DNA of 64,000 bases from Permianibacter fluminis (GTDB lineage Bacteria > Pseudomonadota > Gammaproteobacteria > Enterobacterales > Permianibacteraceae): contig NZ_JABMEG010000002.1 in NCBI RefSeq assembly GCF_013179735.1, forward strand, positions 372,001 to 436,000, given 5' to 3'. Each line of letters starts with the position of its first letter. Position 1 is the first letter of the stretch. Made by a program: the position numbers and the translations under genes. Positions 56,243-64,000 of this stretch are shown piece after piece. The notes under the pieces are model-generated. The model searched no databases and was not told where the DNA came from. It saw only the letters and a list, made by a program, of their open reading frames with translations.

Positions 56243-58165
56243 TCAGCTGGCCTTTCTGACCCGCAAATACCATTCGCACAGCAGCCGAACTTGTTTCTCG
56301 GTGTAGCCTTTCTTGACCATCCGGGAAACAAAGTCCTGATGTTTCTTCTGGTCCTCTTTCGAGGCTTTGGCGTTGAACGAGATGACCGGCAGCAAATCTT
56401 CGGTATTCGAGAACATCTTTTTCTCGATAACGGTCCGCAGCTTTTCATAGCTGGTCCAGTTGGGGTTGCGGCCGCCATTGTTAGCGCGGGCGCGCAGCAC
56501 AAAATTGACCACCTCGTTGCGGAAGTCTTTCGGGTTGCTGATGCCGGCCGGCTTCTCGATTTTCTCCAGCTCTTCGTTCAAGGCGCCGCGATCAAAATTC
56601 TCACCGGTTTCCGGATCCCGGTATTCCTGATCCTGAATCCAGAAGTCGGCATAGGTGACATAGCGGTCGAACAGGTTCTGGCCGTACTCGGAATAAGATT
56701 CGAGATAGGCCGTCTGGATTTCTTTGCCAATGAACTCGACATACTTCGGCACCAGAAAGCCCTTGATGTGCTCAATGTACTTCTCGTAGGTCTCCTGCGG
56801 GAACTGCTCGCGCTCCAACTGGGTTTCCAATACATACAACAGGTGCACCGGGTTGGCTGCGACTTCGCCATGATCGAAATTGAAGACCTTGGACAGGATC
56901 TTGAAAGCGAACCGGGTTGACAGGCCGTTCATGCCTTCATCGACACCGGCGTAGTCACGATACTCCTGATAGGACTTGGCTTTCGGGTCGGTGTCTTTCA
57001 GTGATTCGCCGTCGTAGACCCGCATCTTGGAATACAGGCTCGAGTTCTCCGGCTCTTTCAATCGCGACAACACCGAGAACTGCGCCATCATCTGCAGGGT
57101 ACCGGGGGCGCACGGCGCGCTGTCCAGATCGCTGTTGCTAAGCAGCTTTTGGTAAATGCGAACCTCATCGGACACCCGCAGGCAGTACGGCACCTTGACG
57201 ATGTAGACGCGATCGAGAAACGCCTCGTTGTTTTTGTTGTTGCGGAACGCCTGCCATTCCGATTCATTCGAGTGCGCCAGAATGACGCCGCTGAAGGGCA
57301 GGGCAGACAAGCCTTCAGTGCCGTTGTAATTGCCTTCCTGGGTGGCGGTCAGCAAGGGGTGCAATACCTTGATCGGCGCCTTGAACATTTCGACAAATTC
57401 CATGATGCCCTGATTGGCGCGACAGAGCGCACCAGAATAGCTGTAGGCATCGGGATCATTCTGGGCGAAACGCTCCAGCATGCGGATATCGACTTTGCCG
57501 ACCAGCGCCGAGATGTCCTGATTGTTCTCATCGCCCGGCTCGGTTTTGGCAATGGCGATTTGATCGAGCACTGATGGCTTCAGTTTCACGACCCGGAATT
57601 TGCTGATATCACCACCGAATTCATGCAGGCGTTTCACCGCCCACGGTGACATGATGGTGCTCAGATAGCGCTTCGGAATGCCGAACTCGTCTTCCAGAAT
57701 GCGGCCATCTTCTTCCGGATCAAACAGCCCCAGCGGTGATTCATAAACCGGCGAGCCTTTGATGGCATAGATGGGGCAGCGCTCCATCAGTTTCTTGAGC
57801 TTTTCTGCCAGCGAGGATTTGCCGCCACCGACCGGGCCGAGCAAATACAGAATCTGTTTCTTTTCTTCCAGACCCTGCGCGGCATGTTTGAAGTAAGACA
57901 CGATTTGTTCAACCGTATCTTCCATGCCATAGAATTCGTTGAAGGCGGGATAGCGGGCGATGACGCGATTGGAGAACAAACGCGACAAACGAGAGTCGGT
58001 CGAGGTGTCGGTCATCTCGGCTTCCCCGACAGCTTTCAACATGCGTTCGGCCGCATTGGCGTAGGCCATGCGATCTTGCTTGCACAGCTCCAGATATTCC
58101 TGAAGGCTGTACTCGTCCTCTTTTGCTTCCTCGTAACGTGAGCGGTAATGCTGGAACAGGCTCAT
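56243..58165 (-). CDS. yeaG: PrkA-type serine kinase / AAA+ protein YeaG
   Basis: The 640-residue protein has the PrkA AAA+ domain (YLLGPVGGGKSSLAEKLKKL with Walker A) and the C-terminal PrkA domain (SYEKLRTVIEKKMFSNTEDL). YeaG is a cytosolic protein kinase in E. coli. ATG 58165 (MSLFQHYRSRYEEAKEDEYS) was chosen over the ATG four codons upstream because it matches family starts. It heads the yeaG-yeaH-spoVR unit; 87 bp separate it from yeaH. Confidence 0.94.
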   Translation of the reverse strand: MSLFQHYRSRYEEAKEDEYSLQEYLELCKQDRMAYANAAERMLKAVGEAEMTDTSTDSRLSRLFSNRVIARYPAFNEFYGMEDTVEQIVSYFKHAAQGLEEKKQILYLLGPVGGGKSSLAEKLKKLMERCPIYAIKGSPVYESPLGLFDPEEDGRILEDEFGIPKRYLSTIMSPWAVKRLHEFGGDISKFRVVKLKPSVLDQIAIAKTEPGDENNQDISALVGKVDIRMLERFAQNDPDAYSYSGALCRANQGIMEFVEMFKAPIKVLHPLLTATQEGNYNGTEGLSALPFSGVILAHSNESEWQAFRNNKNNEAFLDRVYIVKVPYCLRVSDEVRIYQKLLSNSDLDSAPCAPGTLQMMAQFSVLSRLKEPENSSLYSKMRVYDGESLKDTDPKAKSYQEYRDYAGVDEGMNGLSTRFAFKILSKVFNFDHGEVAANPVHLLYVLETQLEREQFPQETYEKYIEHIKGFLVPKYVEFIGKEIQTAYLESYSEYGQNLFDRYVTYADFWIQDQEYRDPETGENFDRGALNEELEKIEKPAGISNPKDFRNEVVNFVLRARANNGGRNPNWTSYEKLRTVIEKKMFSNTEDLLPVISFNAKASKEDQKKHQDFVSRMVKKGYTEKQVRLLCEWYLRVRKAS

Positions 58166-58513
58166 GACGACCTCCACGGTGTCGACGCGCCGGGCAGCGC
58201 GTGCGTGCCTTGGAACAAGTGTAGTTCGCGCTGGTACTGACGACCGTCATTCGCAACAAAGGTTCATGTTTCGGCCACTTGCGGTGGTTTTCGGGCCGAT
58301 CGGCGGCAAAGTCTGTTTTGTGTTGCGCTGCAGCATGAAACGAATGAAAAAGCCCGCTTTTCTAACTGGTCAGTGGTCTTGTGAGTGGACGGATGAGCGG
58401 TTAGGATTGGCCCAGCTCTCTTGCGCATGCCGCCCTTTACCAAGGCAGTGCTGACGGCACGCATCCTGGATGCAACAACGACAATAGTGGAACAGCCTTA
58501 CTGGGAGAATTCC
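58166..58513. promoter_or_regulatory. Divergent control region between yeaG and the lipase gene
   Basis: 348 bp with no gene. It must hold the promoters of two divergent units, but no clear sigma-54, sigma-32 or sigma-70 pair stands out. AACTGGTCAG at 58364-58373 matches the left half of a FadR operator, with a poor right half to 58380. Confidence 0.45.
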
Positions 58514-60937
58514 ATGAATAAACACCTGCTTGGATTGGCTTTGGTCAGCGCGCTCGGATTGGCCGGGTGCGGTGGAGGTGACGGCCCGGCCGACCCGCAG
58601 ATTCCGTCAACTGATGGAGTTGGCCTCAGTGCGGGAGCCCCGATTATCGAGTTTGAGACGACAGATTCGAATAGTGATGGCTATTTGATCCCGCTGCCCA
58701 ATGACCTGCTGTTCGCCGGAACCACAGACCTTACGCTGAACATTTCGGGTGTAAGCGATGCGGATATTGGAGGGGCTAATGGCACCAAGAGCATTCAGGC
58801 CCAGTTGAACAAGCAAGACGGCTGGTCTGCGACAGCGCCGTTTATCGTCAAGGTGCGCAGTAGTGTTGGCGCCAGCCTTGATGCAAATACGCTGGCCGAC
58901 AGCGTTCACATCTTTAAGGTGACTTTGCATCGTCCAGGTGCAATCAATCCAGATGCCCCGATCTCTACCACCAATCCGAAAGTTCCGACCGGCCCGGTAA
59001 CTGCCATCGAGAGTGAGCTCGCGCTGGGGACGGATTTCGCTGTTGGGCTCGCCGCGGAAGATACGAATAACCGGACAATCCGCATTTCGCCATTGAAGCC
59101 GTTGACACCGCAAGCCAGTTACATGGTGGTCATTACTAACGCGCTGAAAGACTCCAATGGTAAGACTGCCACGGCTGACGTTACCTATGCCGTGGGCAAG
59201 AACACCACGCCGCTACCTGACACGGCCTCGGCCAGACCGCTTCAGATCATGGTGAATGCCCAAGAGGCTGCGGCTGCGGCGGCTGGAATTGACGCTTCGA
59301 CTATCGCGGTTTCCTACGTGTTTACGGTGCAGTCGGTCAATGAGGAGTTGAGCGCGGTATGGGCTTTCACCAATAACCTGTTCCCGGGTGTCACTAATCC
59401 GTTCCCGTATGCCTTGAATTTTACTGGCGCGATCACCGTTCCGGGTACCATGCTGGGCCTGCCAGCCAATCTTGCCACCTTCCGGCAAGCGAGCTTGGCA
59501 TTGCCCTATTACCTGACGGCCAGTGCCAACGTGGGCAATACCACACCGGTGGCGACTGCTGGTGGTGCAATGAACGTCGACAACGGCGTCTCGCACGACC
59601 CGAATGGCATCACCAAGAACTGGAATGCCCCGGCAACAATCAACTTGGGTGGCGGTCCGATACCGAATCCGCTCGGCACCAACCTGTCGTACGCCAATCC
59701 GCTGCCAAGCCCGACTGGTCTGGAAACCATTCCTGTTCTTATGTCATTGCCGGGACCGGGCTGCACCAAGCCGGATAGCGGTTGGCCGGTAACCATTTTC
59801 CAACACGGTATCACCAGCAACCGCACCAGCATGATCCCGCTCGCGGCCGCGCTGGCAGCGCCGCCGAGCTGTCAGGTCACAGTTGCAATCGACCTGCCGA
59901 TGCATGGCCTGCGCGCCTCGGGTGATTACCTTGCGGACACGGTCCCGGACAATACGACGGCCAGTCTTGCCGGCGTGTTTTTCGCTGGTCACTCGACGGT
60001 TGACAGCAACGGCGCCTTGCGTGAACGGCTGATGGGTATTGATCTGCTGAGCAACACGAGTGGTGCGCCGGGCACGGCACCAGATGGCCGGGTTGACAGT
60101 TCAGGCTCCTGGTTCATCAACCTGCAATACCTGCTGGCAACTCGTGACAACTTGCGTCAAGGTGCTGCTGACTTGTTCGGTTTGACCCGGGCGCTGACCA
60201 CAGCGAACTTGGATATCGACGGCGTTGCCAACGGCACCGATGTCGATGCAGCCAAGATTTCGTTCGCCGGCCAGTCCTTGGGTTCGATCGTCGGTACGAC
60301 GTTCGCCGGTGTCGATCCGAAGGTGAAGGTTGCAATGCTTTCTGTGCCGGGTGGCGGCTTGGCCAAGCTGCTGGATGGTTCGATGGCCTTTGGTCCGCGC
60401 ATCCGCGCCGGCTTGGCGGGCGCGGGTACTGTTGCCGGCACGGCGGCCTACGAGCAGTTCTTGTGGTCCGCACAGACCTTGGTCGACAGCGGTGATCCGA
60501 TCAACACTGCCGCGCGCCTGAATGCCCGTGCGATTCCGGTTCTGGTTCATGAAGTGGTGGGTACGGCAGGTTTGCTGCCTAGCGACCTCGTGGTGCCGAA
60601 CAATGTGATTGCCGGTACCTATCCGAACCCGGTCACCAGCTCGCCCTATACCATCTATGTCACCGGTCCGCTCGGTGGTACGGATCCGCTGATTGCGACG
60701 CTAAGTCTGACCAAGCTGAGTGCCGACACGTCCGATCTCGAAGGCATTCGTGGCTATGTCCGGTTCACCCGCGGTGCTCACTCGTCGCTGCTGGCGAACG
60801 ACACCACGCTTGATCCGGATGTCGGTACTGGCGCGGCGCCGGTGCGTAAGGAAATGCAGCAGCAAGCGGTGACGTTCATTGCTAGCCAAGGTACCTCGGT
60901 ACCCGCAACTGAAGGTACCGGTGCGGTCGAGCCGTAA
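58514..60937 (+). CDS. VolA/Pla-1-like extracellular lipase lipoprotein
   Basis: The 807-residue protein begins MNKHLLGLALVSALGLAGC, a lipoprotein signal with Cys19. An N-terminal beta-rich region typical of the bacterial virulence-factor lipase family follows. The alpha/beta-hydrolase part has FQHGITSN (oxyanion region) and a GxSxG nucleophile in FAGQSLGSIVG, Ser588. The His near RFTRGAHSSLL is a candidate catalytic base. In Vibrio, VolA is a surface lysophospholipase that frees fatty acids from exogenous lipids; the same role is inferred here. ATG 58514 fits the signal peptide and GGGAG box. Confidence 0.87.
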   Translation: MNKHLLGLALVSALGLAGCGGGDGPADPQIPSTDGVGLSAGAPIIEFETTDSNSDGYLIPLPNDLLFAGTTDLTLNISGVSDADIGGANGTKSIQAQLNKQDGWSATAPFIVKVRSSVGASLDANTLADSVHIFKVTLHRPGAINPDAPISTTNPKVPTGPVTAIESELALGTDFAVGLAAEDTNNRTIRISPLKPLTPQASYMVVITNALKDSNGKTATADVTYAVGKNTTPLPDTASARPLQIMVNAQEAAAAAAGIDASTIAVSYVFTVQSVNEELSAVWAFTNNLFPGVTNPFPYALNFTGAITVPGTMLGLPANLATFRQASLALPYYLTASANVGNTTPVATAGGAMNVDNGVSHDPNGITKNWNAPATINLGGGPIPNPLGTNLSYANPLPSPTGLETIPVLMSLPGPGCTKPDSGWPVTIFQHGITSNRTSMIPLAAALAAPPSCQVTVAIDLPMHGLRASGDYLADTVPDNTTASLAGVFFAGHSTVDSNGALRERLMGIDLLSNTSGAPGTAPDGRVDSSGSWFINLQYLLATRDNLRQGAADLFGLTRALTTANLDIDGVANGTDVDAAKISFAGQSLGSIVGTTFAGVDPKVKVAMLSVPGGGLAKLLDGSMAFGPRIRAGLAGAGTVAGTAAYEQFLWSAQTLVDSGDPINTAARLNARAIPVLVHEVVGTAGLLPSDLVVPNNVIAGTYPNPVTSSPYTIYVTGPLGGTDPLIATLSLTKLSADTSDLEGIRGYVRFTRGAHSSLLANDTTLDPDVGTGAAPVRKEMQQQAVTFIASQGTSVPATEGTGAVEP

Positions 60938-60955
60938 GCGACCTCGACGTAACGG

Positions 60956-60983
60956 AAAAGCCCCGGTCATCCGGGGCTTTTTT
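60956..60983 (+). terminator. Intrinsic terminator after the lipase gene
   Basis: AAAAGCCCCGG (60956-60966) pairs with CCGGGGCTTTT (60971-60981) around TCAT, followed by further T. Confidence 0.92.
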
Positions 60984-61113
60984 ATTGTAGGTATTACCTG
61001 CCGGGGCGCCAAGCAGTGGGTTTGGGCGGCAGGAGACTGCTAGCCGAATGTGGCTTTCTTGCTATGATTCGCCACCCCGTCAAGGTGGCGGGAACTCGGA
61101 GTCCAGTGTCTTG

Positions 61114-62262
61114 ATGCAGTTCTTCTATGAGTACGGCCTGTTTCTGGCCAAATCCGCGACCATTGTGTTCGCCATCCTGCTGGTTATTGGTGGCATTGTC
61201 CGCTCGCGCCAACAACGGCATCAGCCGGCGCCGGGTGAAATTGAGGTTCGCAACCTCAGCGATGAGTACAAGGATTTGACCGACACCATGTATGCCGAGA
61301 TTCTCGATCTCGACGAGTACAAGGCGCGGCACAAGGCTGAGCTGAAAAAAGAAAAAGAAGAAGCGAAAGCGCGCAAGAAAGCGCTGAAGCAGGCGCAGAA
61401 AGACGAGGCCAGGAAAGCAGCTGAACCAGAAGCCGCGACAACCGATTCAGATGCCGACGCAGCGGAAGAGGACGAAGAAGAAGAGCTGGAGCGGAAACCG
61501 CGGGTGTTCGTGCTGAACTTTCTCGGCGACATGGAAGCCTCTTCCGTGCATTGCCTGCGGGAAGAAATCACGGCCGTGCTGTCGGTCGCAGAAAAAGATG
61601 CGCAGGATGAAGTCATTCTGCGACTGGAAAGCCCCGGCGGTTTGGTCCACAGCTATGGTCATGCCGCCTCGCAATTGCAGCGGATTCGTGATGCCGGTCT
61701 GCCGCTGACGGCGGTAGTGGACGAGGTGGCGGCCAGCGGCGGCTACATGATGGCCTGTGTCGCTGACAAAATTGTCGCCGCGCCGTTTGCCGTGATCGGT
61801 TCGATTGGTGTGGTCGCGGAATTGCCCAACTTCAATCGTTTGTTGAAGCGCTTTGATATCGATTACGAGCAGCACACCGCCGGTCAGTTCAAACGGACCT
61901 TGACCATGTTCGGTGAGAACAGCGACGAAGGCCGGCGCAAATTCCAGGAAGAGCTGGAAGACACGCATAAACTGTTCAAAGCCTACGTCGGCGAGCATCG
62001 CAGTCAGGTCGATCTGGAGAAGGTCGCGACCGGTGAGCACTGGTATGGTTCGCAAGCGCTGGAGCTTGGTTTGGTCGACGAGCTGCAAACGTCCGATGCG
62101 CTGCTGCAAGAGTTGTATCCGACCCATGACGTGTACGAAGTCAATTATGAATTCCGCAAGACGCTGGCCGATCGGTTGTCGTTGGCGGCATTCATGTCGG
62201 TCGACAAACTGTTGATGCGCTGGTGGCAGCGCTCGGCCAGCCGGCACGGTTTCATTCGCTGA
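61114..62262 (+). CDS. sohB: SohB-type inner-membrane serine peptidase
   Basis: The 382-residue protein belongs to the S49 (protease IV/SppA-SohB) family. One N-terminal helix (about 8-30) anchors it. The peptidase domain has the nucleophile Ser in VAASGGYMMAC and the general-base Lys in HTAGQFKRTLTMFG. Between helix and domain lies a highly charged stretch of about 80 residues: first Lys/Glu (KKEKEEAKARKKALKQAQK), then acidic (EEDEEEELER). ATG 61114 was chosen over the in-frame upstream ATG at 61048. The stop codon sits in the GAACT repeat. Confidence 0.93.
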   Translation: MQFFYEYGLFLAKSATIVFAILLVIGGIVRSRQQRHQPAPGEIEVRNLSDEYKDLTDTMYAEILDLDEYKARHKAELKKEKEEAKARKKALKQAQKDEARKAAEPEAATTDSDADAAEEDEEEELERKPRVFVLNFLGDMEASSVHCLREEITAVLSVAEKDAQDEVILRLESPGGLVHSYGHAASQLQRIRDAGLPLTAVVDEVAASGGYMMACVADKIVAAPFAVIGSIGVVAELPNFNRLLKRFDIDYEQHTAGQFKRTLTMFGENSDEGRRKFQEELEDTHKLFKAYVGEHRSQVDLEKVATGEHWYGSQALELGLVDELQTSDALLQELYPTHDVYEVNYEFRKTLADRLSLAAFMSVDKLLMRWWQRSASRHGFIR

Positions 62263-62284
62263 ACTGAACTGAACTGAACTGAAC
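62261..62284 (+). repeat. (GAACT) pentanucleotide tandem repeat at the sohB-tpm junction
   Basis: Four full GAACT units plus GAAC run from 62261 to 62284, beginning inside the sohB stop codon and ending 10 bp before the tpm ATG. Each unit boundary creates TGA in turn through the frames. The tract replaces a normal Shine-Dalgarno site for tpm. Confidence 0.85.
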
Positions 62285-62294
62285 GGACTGCGGC

Positions 62295-62945
62295 ATGGAT
62301 ATCGAGTTCTGGCAAACCCGTTGGCAACGTGGCGAAACCGGATTCCATTTGCCGCGGCCGCATCCCAAATTGCAGTCGCTGTGGCCGACCTTGTGCCCGG
62401 ACATGGCGGCGTCGGTGCTGGTTCCGCTCTGTGGCAAATCGCTCGATCTGGTCTGGTTGCTGGCGCGTGGCCATCGGGTGATTGGCGTCGAGATCAGCGA
62501 GTTGGCTGTGCGGGCATTTTTCGCCGAACAAGGCTGGCAACCCGAGATCGAAAGGCAGGGCGCTTTCCTCTGTTTTCGTTATCAGCAACTGACAATTTAT
62601 TGCGGTGATTTTTTTGCCCTGACTCGCGAACAATTGCTGAATTGTCATCATGTCTACGATCGGGCGGCGTTGATTGCTTTGCCGCCCGAACTGCGTGCGG
62701 CCTACAGTCAACATTTGTTGGGGCTGGTGCCGTCCGCTGCCGTCATGCTGCTGCTGACTCTGGTCTATCCGCAAACGGAAATGACTGGGCCACCGTTCGC
62801 GGTAACGCCTGCCGAGCTTGTCAGCTTGTATCCGCAGACCCAACAGCAGTTGCTGGTTGATCAGGACATTCTCAGCCATGAGCCGCGGTTTTCGGCGAAA
62901 GGGGTCAGCTCGCTGCATGAACAGGCGTGGAGCATTCGTTGGTAA
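62295..62945 (+). CDS. tpm: Thiopurine S-methyltransferase
   Basis: The 216-residue protein is of the bacterial TPMT family, which methylates thiols, selenium and tellurium compounds using SAM. It begins with the typical FWQTRWQRGETGFHLP and has VLVPLCGKSLDLVWLLARGH (SAM-binding loop), VIGVEISELAVRAFF, and YDRAALIALPPELRAAY. Length is normal. It starts 32 bp after the sohB stop, with only the pentanucleotide repeat and GGACTGCGGC between. Confidence 0.95.
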   Translation: MDIEFWQTRWQRGETGFHLPRPHPKLQSLWPTLCPDMAASVLVPLCGKSLDLVWLLARGHRVIGVEISELAVRAFFAEQGWQPEIERQGAFLCFRYQQLTIYCGDFFALTREQLLNCHHVYDRAALIALPPELRAAYSQHLLGLVPSAAVMLLLTLVYPQTEMTGPPFAVTPAELVSLYPQTQQQLLVDQDILSHEPRFSAKGVSSLHEQAWSIRW

Positions 62946-62968
62946 CGCCCACCCCCATTTCCACGCCC

Positions 62969-64000
62969 ATGCTCTCGGACACGCCCAATCCCATGCCAAC
63001 GCCTATCCCTTTGCCCGCATCGGCGGTGGTGTCGGCCGCGACCCGGCGCAGCATGCTGCGACACGACGGACGCCATTTGTATTGGCTGGAGCAGAGACCG
63101 GAGGAAAACGGTCGTGGTGTACTTATGCGTTGGTCTGCGAGCACTGGCAACGAGGAATTGTTACCGACCTGGTTCAATGTTCGTTCCAAGGTGCATGAAT
63201 ATGGTGGTGGCGAGTTTGCAGTGCGTGATGGCGCGCTGCTGTTTGTCGCGGAGCCGGATCAACAGCTTTGGTTGCGCACGGCAAGCGGTGATTTGCGTGC
63301 GTTGACCGAAGTCAGTCAGCCGCCGCGTTCGATTCGTTATGCCGATATGTGCTGGCATCCAGGCGGCGAGTGGTGCTACGCCGTCCGTGAGCGTCATCAT
63401 GATCAGGATGTGATCAATGAACTGGTCGCAGTCTCGTTGACAGGTGCCATTCAGGTGCTCGCCAGCGGCGCTGATTTCTATGCCACACCTACTGTTTCTC
63501 CCGATGGCATGCAACTGGCCTGGTTGCAGTGGTCGCATCCACTCATGCCGTGGGACGGTACGCAGTTGCAGCGCGCAAACCTGCGCCAGCCCGATTCGCT
63601 TTTGGATTCAGCCGAGGTGGCTGGCGGGGCAACCGAATCCGTGTTGCAGCCGTTATTTGCCGGCAACAATCAACTGTTTGCCCTCAGCGATCGCAGTGGT
63701 TACTGGCAACCCGGGGTGGTTCTGGCGAACGGCTGGCAGCCGCTGCAAATTCAGTCAGCAGAAGCACAGCCAGAGACATCAGCGGATGCCTTTGCTCACA
63801 ACGAGTTTGCGGTGGCACCGTGGTCACTTGGCACGCGGACCTGGTGTGTAACGGATGGTGGTGATATCTGGTTAATCGGATCGGTCAATGGTTTCCAGCA
63901 ATTGTGGCGATTGAGCCCTGAGCCGGACGGTACGTATCGCGCTGCGCCACAGCATTTTTCGCAAACCGCTCCGACATCGGAATCCGTTTGCTGTTTGGCG
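62969..64000 (+). CDS. S9-family prolyl oligopeptidase-like peptidase (3' end outside window)
   Basis: From ATG 62969 the frame stays open for 344 codons to the window edge. After a Thr/Pro-rich start it shows features of the S9 beta-propeller half: GRHLYWLEQRPEENGRGVLM, then VHEYGGGEF (about residues 75-83), a strong hallmark of this family, and SVSPDGMQLAWLQW-type blades (here TVSPDGMQLAWLQWSHP). The catalytic C-terminal hydrolase domain lies outside the window. ATG 62993 is an equally good start. Function as an aminopeptidase or dipeptidyl peptidase is inferred. Confidence 0.85.
   Translation, partial: MLSDTPNPMPTPIPLPASAVVSAATRRSMLRHDGRHLYWLEQRPEENGRGVLMRWSASTGNEELLPTWFNVRSKVHEYGGGEFAVRDGALLFVAEPDQQLWLRTASGDLRALTEVSQPPRSIRYADMCWHPGGEWCYAVRERHHDQDVINELVAVSLTGAIQVLASGADFYATPTVSPDGMQLAWLQWSHPLMPWDGTQLQRANLRQPDSLLDSAEVAGGATESVLQPLFAGNNQLFALSDRSGYWQPGVVLANGWQPLQIQSAEAQPETSADAFAHNEFAVAPWSLGTRTWCVTDGGDIWLIGSVNGFQQLWRLSPEPDGTYRAAPQHFSQTAPTSESVCCLA

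Overview
The window looks like a chromosomal segment of a free-living gammaproteobacterium outside the Enterobacterales. Base composition is moderately high in G+C except for an A+T-rich stretch at about 27.1-30.5 kb. Several blocks keep gene orders known from Gammaproteobacteria: folD/tRNAs/tig-clpP-clpX-lon-hup-tRNAs-ppiD-fabI; pspF-sapABCDF next to fabI and divergent from pspABC; mltD-gloB/yafS-rnhA-dnaQ; and fadR next to spoVR (ycgB). I cannot name the genus from sequence alone. No rRNA, CRISPR array, prophage or intact insertion sequence was seen.

Layout. 0-3.6 kb (minus strand): a YihG-like acyltransferase cut by the window edge, a small unknown gene, pyruvate kinase and FolD. 3.7-4.5 kb: five tRNAs (Pro, Arg, His, Lys, Leu) behind one promoter. 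4.7-14.3 kb: the protein quality-control block, with trigger factor, ClpP, ClpX, Lon (behind a heat-shock-type promoter), HU, tRNA-Val, tRNA-Asp and PpiD. 14.5-23.8 kb: FabI, then a tightly overlapping minus-strand pspF-sapABCDF operon, divergent from pspABC with a sigma-54 promoter between them. 24.4-30.4 kb: an accessory region with a TonB-dependent receptor, a lone methyltransferase, a rearranged IS481-type transposase remnant bounded by inverted REP-like hairpins, and a TPR/aspartyl-hydroxylase gene. 30.8-35.8 kb: a complete second-type TonB energising operon (DUF3450 protein, long TtpC-like ExbB, ExbB, ExbD, TonB, TPR protein). 35.9-42.4 kb: HDOD/GAF protein, MltD, GloB, YafS-like methyltransferase, RNase HI and DnaQ.

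42.7-50.2 kb is a cation-homeostasis neighbourhood: MASE1 histidine kinase, FixJ-type response regulator, NhaB, a periplasmic pentapeptide-repeat protein, a CPA1 antiporter and NhaA. Three near-identical palindromes (GTAG-N2-CTAC type) lie upstream of the kinase, nhaB and the CPA1 gene. They are the best candidate here for an undescribed regulon.

50.5-64 kb: a YbdK-type carboxylate-amine ligase divergent from a MarR regulator; fadR with two FadR-like operators; the stationary-phase/stress trio spoVR-yeaH-yeaG; a large VolA-like lipase lipoprotein; SohB; thiopurine methyltransferase; and the start of an S9 peptidase that runs off the window. FadR, the stress trio and the lipase together suggest a lipid-use and starvation theme, which is inference.
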